A DNA stretch of 64,000 bases from JAKSSE01 sp045597645 (GTDB lineage Bacteria > Bacillota > Clostridia > Lachnospirales > Lachnospiraceae). Each line of letters starts with the position of its first letter. Position 1 is the stretch's first letter. Below the pieces are notes generated by a model. It did not search any database and was not told the DNA's origin. It worked only from the letters and a program-made list of their open reading frames with translations. This document shows, piece by piece, positions 53,736 to 63,235 of the stretch. The DNA is taken from the NCBI GenBank assembly GCA_045597645.1, contig JAZLKM010000055.1, positions 1 through 64,000 of the forward strand. The letters are read 5' to 3'. The translations under genes were made by a program, and so were the position numbers.

Positions 53736-53749
53736 CATTAAGCAATCTT

Positions 53750-55438
53750 CTACTTTTTAAATCCGTCTTTAAGTGCAACGGCTTCATTAAATACCAGCTT
53801 ACCATCCGCAGAATCTTTGTAATCGAGTGCGAAGTATCCCAATCTCATAAACTGGAAGCTTGGCTCCGTCTCTCCTGACTTTGATGGTGTTACATCTCCT
53901 AACGCTTTTTCTCCCTTACAGCCAGTAAGCACCTTAAGAGAATCTGGATTTATACAGGTAATATAATCCTCTGCCGCATCTGGCTCTGGATCTGCAAAAA
54001 GGTTAGAGTACAATCTAGCCTCAAATTCCACATTTTCATTTGCATCAACCCAATGAAGCGTAGCTCCTTTTACCTTACGGCCATCAGCCGGATCACCACC
54101 GCGGCTGTCAGGATCATAAGTGGCATATATCTCAACTACATTGCCATTGTCATCTTTCTTACAGCCAGTGCACTGTACTAGATATGCACCCTTAAGTCTG
54201 CACTCAGGTCCTTCTGGATATAATCTCTTATACTTTGGAATAGGCTCCTCCAGGAAGTCCTCCGCCTCCACATATATTTCTCTCGAGAAAGCAACCTGTC
54301 TGCTACCAGCGTCTGGATCGTTAGGATTATTCTCCACCTCCAAAAGCTCGGTCTTACCTTCAGGATAGTTCGTAATAATCATCTTAACTGGGTTAAGCAC
54401 TGCCATACGTCTTGGAGCATTTTGATTGAGGTCATCTCTTAGGCATGACTCCAAAAATGCATACTCTACAGTACTAGTAACCTTTGATACACCTATTTTC
54501 TCGCAGAAATCACGGATAGATGCTGCCGTATATCCACGCCTTCTAAGGCCGCAAAGGGTAGGCATTCTAGGATCATCCCAGCCTGATACGTATCCCTCTT
54601 CTACCAGTCTTCTAAGCTTACGCTTAGACATAACTGTGTAGTTGATACCAAGTCTCGCAAACTCTATCTGTCTAGGCTTAGATGGAACTGATACATTATT
54701 GATAACCCAATCGTATAACGGCCTATGATCTTCGTATTCAAGAGAGCAAAGAGAATGGGTTACTCCTTCAATAGCATCCTGAATCGGATGTGCAAAATCA
54801 TACATTGGGAAAATACACCACTTATTGCCCTGTCTATGATGATTAATATATCTAATACGATAAATAACCGGATCACGCATATTGAAGTTGCCTGACGCAA
54901 GATCAATCTTAGCTCTAAGAGTATACTGACCCTCTTCAAACTCTCCGTTTCTCATTCGCTCAAATAAGTCTAGGCTCTCCTCAATAGGTCTGTCCCTATA
55001 TGGGCTTACAGCAGGATTCTGAGTATCACCTCTATATTTAGAAAACTCCTCTGCACTCAGTTCACATACGTATGCCAGTCCCTTTTTAATGAGCTCAATT
55101 GCATACTCATAATCTTTCTCGAAATAATCTGAGCCGTAGAAAAATCTATCGCCCCAATCAAATCCGAGCCAATGAATATCCTCCTGAATAGCTTCAACGA
55201 ACTCGGTATCCTCTTTTGCCGGGTTTGTATCATCCATACGTAGATTGGTAATGCCTCCAAACTTCTCCGCTGTACCAAAGTCTATAATCAGAGCCTTACA
55301 ATGTCCAATGTGAAGGTATCCATTCGGTTCAGGCGGAAAACGCGTATGTACTCTCTGTCCTGCAAAACGACCATTTGGAGCAATATCTTCTTCGACAAAC
55401 TGCTCTATAAAATTCTTGCTTACTACTTCTTCTGCCAT
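53750..55438 (-). CDS. glnS: Glutaminyl-tRNA synthetase
   Basis: GlnS charges tRNA-Gln directly. The 562-residue class I synthetase has PPEPNGYLHIGHCKAL (HIGH), RMDDTNPAKEDTEFV and the KMSKS equivalent VMSKRKLRRL. Its presence means this organism need not rely only on the GatCAB amidation route. An extended -10 promoter (55483-55491) lies upstream. Confidence 0.97.
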   Translation of the reverse strand: MAEEVVSKNFIEQFVEEDIAPNGRFAGQRVHTRFPPEPNGYLHIGHCKALIIDFGTAEKFGGITNLRMDDTNPAKEDTEFVEAIQEDIHWLGFDWGDRFFYGSDYFEKDYEYAIELIKKGLAYVCELSAEEFSKYRGDTQNPAVSPYRDRPIEESLDLFERMRNGEFEEGQYTLRAKIDLASGNFNMRDPVIYRIRYINHHRQGNKWCIFPMYDFAHPIQDAIEGVTHSLCSLEYEDHRPLYDWVINNVSVPSKPRQIEFARLGINYTVMSKRKLRRLVEEGYVSGWDDPRMPTLCGLRRRGYTAASIRDFCEKIGVSKVTSTVEYAFLESCLRDDLNQNAPRRMAVLNPVKMIITNYPEGKTELLEVENNPNDPDAGSRQVAFSREIYVEAEDFLEEPIPKYKRLYPEGPECRLKGAYLVQCTGCKKDDNGNVVEIYATYDPDSRGGDPADGRKVKGATLHWVDANENVEFEARLYSNLFADPEPDAAEDYITCINPDSLKVLTGCKGEKALGDVTPSKSGETEPSFQFMRLGYFALDYKDSADGKLVFNEAVALKDGFKK

Positions 55439-55482
55439 GTTTGTTACCTTTTCTAAGCATAATGCTATTTTTCACTTTCCCG

Positions 55483-55491
55483 ATTATATCA
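55483..55491 (-). promoter_or_regulatory. Extended -10 promoter of glnS
   Basis: The minus strand reads TGATATAAT, with only a weak -35. It would start a leader of about 40 nt before the glnS ATG. Confidence 0.55.
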
Positions 55492-55573
55492 AATAACCAC
55501 AAAATATGGTATAGTTACTTCGCACTAAATTAGGCGGAAAAATGAATCATTAATAAACGTTATTTTCCCTGCT

Positions 55574-55579
55574 TATAAT
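55574..55579 (+). promoter_or_regulatory. -10 box of the ABC-F gene
   Basis: A perfect TATAAT with a weak -35 (TTAATA, 55550-55555, 18 bases upstream). The expected leader is about 25 nt. Confidence 0.5.
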
Positions 55580-55609
55580 AGGGCATACTATATAAAACTA
55601 GGAGTGATT

Positions 55610-57166
55610 ATGAGCATACTAAACGTAGAACATTTGACACATGGTTTCGGCGACAGAGCCATTTTTGACGATGTATCTTTTAGATTGTTAAAAGGTGAGC
55701 ACATAGGATTAATAGGTGCTAACGGTGAAGGTAAGTCTACTTTCATGAGCATCATAACAGACAAACTAATGCCAGATGAAGGTAAAATTGAGTGGGCAAA
55801 AAATGTACGTGTAGGCTATCTTGATCAGCATACTGTCCTTACTCCAGGACAGTCTATTGCGGATGTCCTTCGCTCAGCCTTTGATTTTTTATTAGATCAG
55901 GAAAAACATATGAACGAAATCTGTGAGAAAATGGGGGATCCGGAGATTTCTGACGACGATATGAATTCAATGTTGGAAGAGCTGGGCGTAATCCAAGATA
56001 TGCTTGATGCCCATGACTTCTATCTTATTGATTCGAAGGTTGAAGAAATAGCAAACGCATTCGAGCTTAATGATTTAGGACTTGACCGAGATGTAGCCGA
56101 CTTATCCGGAGGCCAGCGAACAAAGGTGCTTTTAGCCAAGCTTCTCCTTGAGAAGCCTGATATCCTACTTTTGGATGAGCCAACTAACTATTTAGATGTG
56201 CAACACATAGAGTGGTTAAAAAGATACCTACAAGACTATGAGAATGCGTTTATACTCATCTCTCATGATATTCCATTCTTAAATTCAGTAATAAATATCA
56301 TCTACCATATGGATAATCAAAAGCTTGAGCGCTATGTGGGTGACTATGATCAATACATGGAAGTATATGAGATGAAAAAGTCACAGCTTGAAGCTGCGTA
56401 CAACAGACAGCAAAAAGAAATCGCTGACCTCAAAGATTTCGTTGCTAGAAATAAAGCTAATGTAGCCACTCGCAATATGGCTATGTCTAGGCAAAAAAAG
56501 TTGGATAAGATGGATATCATTGAACTGGCAAAGGAAAAACCCAAGCCGGAATTCAGATTTTTGACAGCTCGTGCGTCCGGTAAGATAATATTTGAGACTC
56601 AGGACCTAGTGATCGGCTACAACGAGCCACTTTCCAAGCCTATTAATATGCAAGTGCTAAGAGGTGACCGAATCGTATTAAAAGGCGCAAACGGAATCGG
56701 AAAAACAACGCTTTTCAAAAGCATCCTTGGTCAAATATCTCCTCTCTCAGGAAAGGTTGAACGAGGTGACATTCAATACATAGGCTATTTTGAGCAGGAA
56801 GTACAGGCCTCAAGCAATACCTGTATTGAGGAATTATGGCAGGAGTTCCCTTCGCTTAACCAAGCTGAGATTCGTGCTGCCCTGGCCAAATGTGGACTAA
56901 CCACAAAAAATATAGAAAGCCAAGTACGTGTACTTTCAGGAGGCGAGCAGGCTAAACTAAGACTTTGCAAGCTGATGAATAGAGAAAGTAACATCCTCTT
57001 TCTCGACGAGCCCACAAATCACCTCGACGTAGATGCCAAGGAAGAATTAAAGCGCGCATTACTTGAATACAAGGGAACAATTATTCTAATCTGCCACGAG
57101 CCAGAATTCTATGAAGGACTATGCAACACTGTAGTCGACTGCAGTGAGTGGTCACTAAAAGTATAA
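55610..57166 (+). CDS. ABC-F family ATPase (ribosome-associated)
   Basis: ABC-F proteins bind the ribosomal E site, and some protect it from antibiotics. The 518-residue protein has two ATPase domains without membrane segments: GANGEGKST, LSGGQRTKV and LLDEPTNYLD in the first, GANGIGKTT, LSGGEQAKL and LDEPTNHLD in the second. A charged linker of about 80 residues (KKSQLEAAYNRQQKEIADLKD) separates them. The ribosome binding site AGGAG precedes ATG 55610. The linker alone does not tell whether it is a resistance or housekeeping member. Confidence 0.92.
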   Translation: MSILNVEHLTHGFGDRAIFDDVSFRLLKGEHIGLIGANGEGKSTFMSIITDKLMPDEGKIEWAKNVRVGYLDQHTVLTPGQSIADVLRSAFDFLLDQEKHMNEICEKMGDPEISDDDMNSMLEELGVIQDMLDAHDFYLIDSKVEEIANAFELNDLGLDRDVADLSGGQRTKVLLAKLLLEKPDILLLDEPTNYLDVQHIEWLKRYLQDYENAFILISHDIPFLNSVINIIYHMDNQKLERYVGDYDQYMEVYEMKKSQLEAAYNRQQKEIADLKDFVARNKANVATRNMAMSRQKKLDKMDIIELAKEKPKPEFRFLTARASGKIIFETQDLVIGYNEPLSKPINMQVLRGDRIVLKGANGIGKTTLFKSILGQISPLSGKVERGDIQYIGYFEQEVQASSNTCIEELWQEFPSLNQAEIRAALAKCGLTTKNIESQVRVLSGGEQAKLRLCKLMNRESNILFLDEPTNHLDVDAKEELKRALLEYKGTIILICHEPEFYEGLCNTVVDCSEWSLKV

Positions 57167-57173
57167 TTATCGA

Positions 57174-58079
57174 CTAGAATAAATCTAAAGAAGCATCAAG
57201 ATATATAAGCTCCCGCACCTTAATTTGGTGCTGGGGCTTTGTCATATAATATAGTAAAAACTCCAAAACCATAGCGCTACCAAGGCTTCTACCTTCAATT
57301 TTGAAATGTCTAAAGCCCATAGGCATATATTTATTCTTTATATCCTCTATCCCAATGAAGCCAGGATTCTCCATAGCTCTTGCAAAGCTATAACCCAAGC
57401 TAGCATTAGATGACTTGCACTCACAAATGGTCTCATCCTCGCCTAACGCCATACGGCTTACAGCTTCATAGCATTTTTTTCTGTTAGTACAATCAAAATC
57501 GCAACATTCATTACACAAAAATTCTGTCTTAAGTTTTTGTAGCTCATTTAACCCACTCAACCTATCAAATTCTTTGTTCAGTCTAAAGTCAGGGACTACA
57601 AAATCAAAGTTCAAATTGTCCAATTCACTTTTAAGCTGTTCAAAATCTGTAATTACTTTGGTTGTAGAAGAAACAAAATAGAAACGAGAATATTTTTCCT
57701 TAATATAATTCATTAGTAGATCAGATGAAATAATTATTCCCGGCTTGGCATTTGATTTTTCAAATATGCTGCAAAACCTGTTACATTTTTCATCATCTAA
57801 ATGTCTAGAATCTATGAGAGAATTGCTAAATGTGAGTCTTGGAGATATGTCAAATTTATTTAATAGTTCAAAAACATCCTTAGCTTTGGCTTCCCCAAAT
57901 CCGACTCTACCACCGCCCCACAAGCAATCCATTGGCGCACCATAAATAGAGCCTATATCGCACCAATCATAGAAATATTCTCTATGACTGGCGTATATAG
58001 GCAAAAAAAGCTTATACAGTTCGGTGAATTCAAACAGTCCTGGCAAATGGTAGTAGACTGTTTTATCCTTTTCGCTCAT
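57174..58079 (-). CDS. Diverged U32-peptidase-like protein with cysteine cluster
   Basis: The 301-residue protein has a weak U32 family look. FRHFKIEGRSLG near residue 260 matches the U32 signature KIEGR. Residues 190-225 hold a cysteine group (CNECCDFDCTNRKKC, then ETICECK) that could bind an iron-sulfur cluster, as in UbiU/TrhP-type relatives. The early part has GSIYGAPMDCLWGGGRVG. The target is unknown; known relatives hydroxylate tRNA, rRNA or ubiquinone precursors. It is convergent with ABC-F, 7 bases apart. Confidence 0.65.
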   Translation of the reverse strand: MSEKDKTVYYHLPGLFEFTELYKLFLPIYASHREYFYDWCDIGSIYGAPMDCLWGGGRVGFGEAKAKDVFELLNKFDISPRLTFSNSLIDSRHLDDEKCNRFCSIFEKSNAKPGIIISSDLLMNYIKEKYSRFYFVSSTTKVITDFEQLKSELDNLNFDFVVPDFRLNKEFDRLSGLNELQKLKTEFLCNECCDFDCTNRKKCYEAVSRMALGEDETICECKSSNASLGYSFARAMENPGFIGIEDIKNKYMPMGFRHFKIEGRSLGSAMVLEFLLYYMTKPQHQIKVRELIYLDASLDLF

Positions 58080-58087
58080 AAACTAAG

Positions 58088-58762
58088 CTATACCTCTTTT
58101 TTCTTTTCCAATCGATGTATGATAGGAACTAGAATCACATAAACAAATGCTGCGTACAAGAGAGTCAATACAGCAACCGCCAAATTCGGACCAATCAATT
58201 CAGGACTGGTTAAGTCTCCCATTATAACAACAACCGCAAATAGAAAGACAAACAGACCCGTTGGAATCAATGTCTTCTGAATGACTTTCAATATGTCCAA
58301 CAGCGTTTTTGCTCCTGAGACAAAAACCACTGCGCCACATACTATTATCAGCACTATTACCGAAGGCCAGTCCAAAAAATGTACTATCCTGCTGGGTTGA
58401 AGCCCTGCCGTAGACATATACAAAAATACTATTGCTAAAAGCCCAAGTACACATCCAGCAATCGTAGATACCACAGATGCTCTATTTGATTTTTCATTTT
58501 CTTTGAGTAATTTTATCATGTTCACCTCCGCGCTAGAAGAATACTCTCCCGCTTGGAGCCTTTTACATGATATCAGTTCGTTTACAGATACTTCGAGTGC
58601 CTCGCAAAGTGACTGTAATATCGCAGTATCCGGAATGCTATTTCCATTTTCCCACTTCGATATGGTCTTATCGCTTACGCCTATTGTATCTGCAAGCTCC
58701 CTTTGAGTCATATTCTTCGTTTTTCTTAGTTCTTGAATGAACTTTCCAATGTTCTGTTCCAT
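58088..58762 (-). CDS. XRE-family regulator with four C-terminal membrane segments
   Basis: The 224-residue protein has an N-terminal helix-turn-helix (MTQRELADTIGVSDKTISKWENG) and then hydrophobic segments at about 90-115, 125-145, 155-175 and 185-210. Membrane-bound XRE regulators often sense envelope conditions and act beside transport or lipid genes. GGAGG before ATG 58762 sets the start; a longer reading is 4 residues longer. Its promoter carries a palindromic operator, implying self-repression. Confidence 0.87.
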   Translation of the reverse strand: MEQNIGKFIQELRKTKNMTQRELADTIGVSDKTISKWENGNSIPDTAILQSLCEALEVSVNELISCKRLQAGEYSSSAEVNMIKLLKENEKSNRASVVSTIAGCVLGLLAIVFLYMSTAGLQPSRIVHFLDWPSVIVLIIVCGAVVFVSGAKTLLDILKVIQKTLIPTGLFVFLFAVVVIMGDLTSPELIGPNLAVAVLTLLYAAFVYVILVPIIHRLEKKKEV

Positions 58763-58799
58763 GTTAACCTCCATGAAATAGCCGCGCTGCTATGAGGTA

Positions 58800-58855
58800 A
58801 TTAATGCAACTCTACGCCGTAGAATTCAAGGTCCTAATCGTAGAATCACTCTACA
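58800..58855 (-). promoter_or_regulatory. XRE gene promoter with TCTACG palindrome
   Basis: TTGAAT (58824-58829) and ATTAAT (58800-58805) flank an 18-base spacer. The spacer begins with the perfect palindrome TCTACGgCGTAGA (58811-58823). Further half-sites CGTAGA (58839-58844) and TCTACA (58850-58855) lie upstream. Confidence 0.65.
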
Positions 58856-58868
58856 AAATGAAGAATAA

Positions 58869-58949
58869 TCATACTGTGGCTAAAATTTCATCTTTAAACA
58901 GCTCGTAAACCATGATTAACGGGATACCAATGATGCAAACCAATACCAT
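58869..58949 (-). CDS. 26-residue small membrane peptide
   Basis: A short ORF below usual size limits encodes MVLVCIIGIPLIMVYELF followed by KDEILATV: one membrane segment with an acidic cytoplasmic-type tail. AAGGAGG lies 7 bases before the ATG, as good as any in the window. It sits upstream of the XRE operator and after yhfC. Function is unknown; it could be a regulatory or toxin-like peptide. Confidence 0.6.
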   Translation of the reverse strand: MVLVCIIGIPLIMVYELFKDEILATV

Positions 58950-59063
58950 AATGCAACCTCCTTTTGCTCTGTCAAAATCATTTATCTTATGGTACGAATT
59001 ATGCACTATTGGATGTCCAAAAATCTCCCCAGGCTCATAGAATTAGCCGCACTTCACTTAATT

Positions 59064-59897
59064 CTAGCTTTGCTCCACTTTCATCTCTTCATTTCCGGTT
59101 TCAAGCTTTTTATATACAACTAAGTAAGCACATGCAAAGGCAACTACTCCCGCTGAAACAATGAGCAATTCCATTATATATACATTGGTAATAACGCCAA
59201 CCTGCCCCAGACCCGCTATTATATCAAGGCAAGTATGTAACACTATAGCCAATGGAAACATCCAGGTTCTTTTTGTATTAACTGCTGCGAACCCAACAAT
59301 AGACATTGCAACATGGAATAGAACTGCACCTACTCTCTCAACAAGAGCTAACGGCATTGTAGAAAAGTGCACTGAAGAAATAATCTCAGGTAATGCCTCT
59401 ATCTGCGCCAATTGATCTGGAGCAGCCGCAGCAACCTGCTCGATTATTGCATTAAATGCCCCTGTGTTGATAAGCACTCCGTACGCAATCATCTGGATGC
59501 CAGTTAAAACAAATAGATACATAACTTCGAAAAGGCCATGACCCAAGCCATGTGCAATTGCAGTCGTACGCTGTTTACGCTTCCTAAGTAAAGTCTTAAA
59601 CGCCACAAATCTACCTGTCTCCTCGAATATTCCAGCGAGAGATGCACCTACTATAACAAGCGCCCATGGGGTGTTCATAAAAAAGGTGCTAATAGGTCCC
59701 GGGATTTGAAATAGTATAGCCTTCGGAATCGACTCTAAAAAAATTGCAAATGCACCGAAAGTAAGTGCACCAATAAGGATTGTTGTAATTTTTTCTTTTT
59801 TTACTTTTACATATATTAGTGACACTACAACTGGTATTACAATACCTATCACCAACATACATGCATAATACGCCAACGCTTCATTAGGTACTCTCAT
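59064..59897 (-). CDS. YhfC-family intramembrane metalloprotease-like protein
   Basis: The 277-residue protein has about seven membrane segments. The motifs FEETGRF (Glu92, Glu93), AHGLGHG (His116, His120) and HTCLD resemble the CPBP/YhfC intramembrane protease pattern. AGGAGG precedes the ATG. It follows a MATE exporter by 18 bases. Proteases of this group can process or modify small peptides, so the 26-residue peptide just downstream is a possible partner, which is inference. Confidence 0.8.
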   Translation of the reverse strand: MRVPNEALAYYACMLVIGIVIPVVVSLIYVKVKKEKITTILIGALTFGAFAIFLESIPKAILFQIPGPISTFFMNTPWALVIVGASLAGIFEETGRFVAFKTLLRKRKQRTTAIAHGLGHGLFEVMYLFVLTGIQMIAYGVLINTGAFNAIIEQVAAAAPDQLAQIEALPEIISSVHFSTMPLALVERVGAVLFHVAMSIVGFAAVNTKRTWMFPLAIVLHTCLDIIAGLGQVGVITNVYIMELLIVSAGVVAFACAYLVVYKKLETGNEEMKVEQS

Positions 59898-59915
59898 TTT
59901 TGTTCCTCCTAAAGA

Positions 59916-61244
59916 TTAAGCTCTGCTTTCTCTCCACAAATATATACTAAATATAATTGTACTAATACTCCAGGTCAAAGGATACGCAATAAATATCACC
60001 TGTATAACAGGAAATACGCTAACAGCAACCGTAATGTAGATTACTCTTATGACACACCACACTGCCAGCATTACTACCATTGGAACAATGGCTTTTCCTT
60101 TTCCTCTCAATACACCAGCCATTGCATGCGAACATGCAAGCAAACAATAGAACAGGCTCTCCATTCTGGCTTGTGTAGTTCCGATAGCTATAATCTCTGG
60201 ATTTTGGCTGAAAAAGCCCATAAAATATGGCATAAATATGAATTCGATTACACCTATCACTTCTGCCAATCCCACGGCTGAAAGCACGCCAAACCATGAG
60301 CCTCTTTTTACTCTGTCCTTCTTGCCCGCTCCTACATTTTGGCTTACGAATGTGGTAAGAGCCATAGAGAAGCTGGTTATTGGCAGAAAAGCAAAGCCTT
60401 CAATCTTCGCATAGCTTCCACATCCTGCCATTGCTAATTCTCCAAAGGCGTTTATATTAGATTGCACTACTGTGTTAGCAAGTCCAATAACCGAATTTTG
60501 AATACCTGATGGAATCCCCATATGCAGAATTTCTTTGACAAGCCTTCCATCAAGTCTAATCATTCTGAAATCAACTCTATATATCTCCTTCGTGGTAGTA
60601 AGCTTCCAGAAGGAAAGGCCTGCCGCAACAAGTTGCGATATGACTGTTGCAATTGCAGCTCCAAGAACACCTTGTTTTAAGTATCCAACAGCAAATAGAT
60701 CAAGTACCACATTTACAACAGATGAGATAATCAGATAATACACCGGATGCAAGCTATCACCCACGGCCTGAAAAATACCAGAGGCTGCATTAAACATGCA
60801 AATAACTATTCCACCCATAAAATATGTCCTAAAGTATATAACAGAACTTGGAAATACTACTTCAGGGGTCCCCATTATTCTTAGTATTGTCGGCGACAAA
60901 AAGACCCCCAGTAACATAATCAAAATGCCACATATTATTGAGAGCCCTACAGTCGTATGGATGGCTTTATGGACTTCATCATTATCGCCAGCACCAAAAT
61001 ATTTGGCGATAACTACTCCCGCCCCTCCAAACAATCCAAAGATAAGACCTACAAACAAAAATATGAGATTGCCTGATGAACTCACCGCTGCAAGTGCTTC
61101 GTCACCTGCAAAGTTTCCAACTATAAGTGAGTCCACCATATTATATAATTGCTGAAATAAATTACCCAAAAAGATAGGACCAGCAAATCTTATCATCTGA
61201 CTTGCAATCGGTCCATCTGTCATACGTACTACTGACTTTGCCAA
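59916..61244 (-). CDS. MATE-family multidrug/sodium antiporter
   Basis: The 442-residue protein has about 12 membrane segments in two halves, with MATE patterns PIFLGNLFQQLYNMVDSLIVG near the start and ALTTFVSQNVGAGKKDR in the middle. Start is TTG 61244, supported by GGGAG 8 bases upstream. An extended -10 (TGG-TATAGT) lies in the gap after the nitroreductase terminator. Substrates cannot be read from sequence. Confidence 0.9.
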   Translation of the reverse strand: MAKSVVRMTDGPIASQMIRFAGPIFLGNLFQQLYNMVDSLIVGNFAGDEALAAVSSSGNLIFLFVGLIFGLFGGAGVVIAKYFGAGDNDEVHKAIHTTVGLSIICGILIMLLGVFLSPTILRIMGTPEVVFPSSVIYFRTYFMGGIVICMFNAASGIFQAVGDSLHPVYYLIISSVVNVVLDLFAVGYLKQGVLGAAIATVISQLVAAGLSFWKLTTTKEIYRVDFRMIRLDGRLVKEILHMGIPSGIQNSVIGLANTVVQSNINAFGELAMAGCGSYAKIEGFAFLPITSFSMALTTFVSQNVGAGKKDRVKRGSWFGVLSAVGLAEVIGVIEFIFMPYFMGFFSQNPEIIAIGTTQARMESLFYCLLACSHAMAGVLRGKGKAIVPMVVMLAVWCVIRVIYITVAVSVFPVIQVIFIAYPLTWSISTIIFSIYLWRESRA

Positions 61245-61318
61245 CTCTATATCTCCCTAATCCATTTAAAGGATACCAGCTCCTTGAATTAAACAAATGT
61301 CACTATACCACACTTTGC

Positions 61319-61348
61319 AAAAAAATACCTCCCAAGTTATGGGAGGTA
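61319..61348 (-). terminator. Terminator of the nitroreductase gene
   Basis: TACCTCCCA and TGGGAGGTA (61326-61334, 61340-61348) form a 9-bp perfect stem, then TTTTTTT on the minus strand. Confidence 0.92.
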
Positions 61349-61353
61349 CGATA

Positions 61354-62130
61354 TTAAGCTTTTTTTAGTTTGAGTGGCTTTCTATGGGGCGTCCTGTGAT
61401 ACTTTACAGCCGGATATCCTATTACAAGCGTTGTCACCGCTTTCGGCTTCTTAGATATACCCATTATCGCTCTAATTTTTGAACTCATATTCACGCAAGT
61501 GGTAAAAAATCCACTAAATAGAACGCCTAACCCGTTGGCTTCTGCCATGAACGCCATGTTCTCTGCAGCAAGCGAAGCACTTACGGCATCTTTTCCGAAT
61601 ACAATAATCGCTATAGGCGCTTTCTTAAAAAAGAAATTTGGACCAACCTGCATAGAGGCTAGCTGTGGCACAATCTTTTTTCCTGCCCCAATCAGCTTGC
61701 TGAACATACCTACAGCAACAGCCTCACATTCACCTAGTTTCTCATCCAAAAGTACATAACAAGTTCCCTGCGAATTAGTTCCAGTCGGAGCCATTCGACC
61801 TGCCTCAAAAATCATATCTATCACGTTCTGCGGCACTTTTTCGTCTGTAAATTGTCTTATGGTCCTTCTAGTCTTAATAGCATCCAGAAGCTGCTGCGGC
61901 TCTAACCTTACTTGCTCAGTATATTCCTCTATTTTATCTGTAAATCCAGTAATCTGCACTGCGCCTTGTGGGCAAATTGCCTCACAGTGACCGCAAGTGA
62001 TACAGCTATTCCCATGCGCCACTGCCTTACCGTCTACTAATTCTATATCGCATCCTACACAGTCATTTACACACAGACCACAGCCTACGCACTTTTCATT
62101 ATCAATTAGTACCTGATGATTATTAGCCAT
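61354..62130 (-). CDS. Ferredoxin-nitroreductase fusion protein
   Basis: The 258-residue protein joins two 4Fe-4S motifs at residues 15-50 (CVGCGLCVNDCVGCD and CITCGHCEAICP) to an FMN nitroreductase domain with RRTIRQFTDEKV and GTNSQG. Electrons probably pass from ferredoxin to FMN. It begins one base after the membrane/ferritin-like gene, suggesting coupling. Confidence 0.9.
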   Translation of the reverse strand: MANNHQVLIDNEKCVGCGLCVNDCVGCDIELVDGKAVAHGNSCITCGHCEAICPQGAVQITGFTDKIEEYTEQVRLEPQQLLDAIKTRRTIRQFTDEKVPQNVIDMIFEAGRMAPTGTNSQGTCYVLLDEKLGECEAVAVGMFSKLIGAGKKIVPQLASMQVGPNFFFKKAPIAIIVFGKDAVSASLAAENMAFMAEANGLGVLFSGFFTTCVNMSSKIRAIMGISKKPKAVTTLVIGYPAVKYHRTPHRKPLKLKKA

Positions 62131-62131
62131 T

Positions 62132-63217
62132 CTATTCTCCTTTCTTGTATCTATTACTAATGTCCATCATTCGGTCTCCATGCATATGCTCATCTTTTTG
62201 CACATCTACCACTGATGGATATTTTATAATGATTTCCTCATATTTGAATTCTGCAGCATATTCCTGCCCTGCAATTAGCTTAAATATCCTTCTTTTTCCA
62301 ATAATTGACATTAGACAAGGTACCAATATTGCTTTCGTTTTTCTAGGTTTAAGGGATACCCCTGTAAGCACATGAAAAACCGCCCCATGTCTGCATTCAT
62401 CCTTTGCAGTCTGCAATATTTTATCTTTAATCTCTTGATTATCAATCTTATCCGCAATCCTTTGATACATAAGTACAGCATCAAGCTCTCCTTGCTGCGA
62501 CTTGATTAATGCCTGCAAATCAGCTTCATTTGATATATTTTCGTTAAAACTGTACTTTAAGTGATTTAGCGCAAAGAGACACGCACTGATTCCAAATGTA
62601 AATATCAGTATGATCGGAAACACAATGAACCCGCTTAATAATCCAAAGCCAAAGAATCCGTAAATGTCATACCCCGGAAGTACGTATCCATTGCTTGAAT
62701 TAATTATGCAGACAGTTACATAAGGCACAGCATAAATACACATCGGCAAAAGCCCCCATAAAGCGTCTTTTAATGACAGCCTATTAGTACGCTCATAGCA
62801 CAAGAATGCAACAATGCTAAACAAAGGATTTATTACATGTAAAAAAAGATTACTGTTATTAAAGCAAACAAACCATCCGTTATCAATTGTCGGTGCCAAA
62901 TAGAACACCGTAACTAGCATTGTAAGGGTCACTCCGACAGTCCCCATCAGTGCTAGCACATAATCTCTCCTTGGAAGTGCATCAAGCTCTCCTCTAATGA
63001 TTCTCCTTAAGTCAAGCAGCATAATCAGTGCCACAATCCCCATAAGAATATTGGAGTCCACTGTAAAATACCTAAGTATCGCAAAGCGTGATGCGCTAAG
63101 CGCAGCGCCGCTTCCTGTACCCGGTATTCTAAGTCCACTGAACATCCAGCCTACTGATAGTATTTCAAGACATACAATGCATAGATTTAGAAAATATGCT
63201 TTCTTAAGCTGCCTCAT
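62132..63217 (-). CDS. Pr6Pr-like membrane protein fused to a ferritin-like domain
   Basis: Residues 1-220 have about seven membrane segments and resemble Pr6Pr-type membrane proteins (FTVDSNILMG, FNNSNLFLHVINPL). Residues 232-355 form a ferritin/rubrerythrin-like four-helix bundle with Glu244, E274CRH277, EYAAEFKYEE at 319-328 and E343HMH346: two ExxH motifs plus single Glu residues, the diiron pattern. This combination is unusual to me. It is followed at once by the nitroreductase, so both may deal with oxygen or redox stress. Confidence 0.78.
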   Translation of the reverse strand: MRQLKKAYFLNLCIVCLEILSVGWMFSGLRIPGTGSGAALSASRFAILRYFTVDSNILMGIVALIMLLDLRRIIRGELDALPRRDYVLALMGTVGVTLTMLVTVFYLAPTIDNGWFVCFNNSNLFLHVINPLFSIVAFLCYERTNRLSLKDALWGLLPMCIYAVPYVTVCIINSSNGYVLPGYDIYGFFGFGLLSGFIVFPIILIFTFGISACLFALNHLKYSFNENISNEADLQALIKSQQGELDAVLMYQRIADKIDNQEIKDKILQTAKDECRHGAVFHVLTGVSLKPRKTKAILVPCLMSIIGKRRIFKLIAGQEYAAEFKYEEIIIKYPSVVDVQKDEHMHGDRMMDISNRYKKGE

Positions 63218-63235
63218 TTCGTTGTACCTTCCTCA

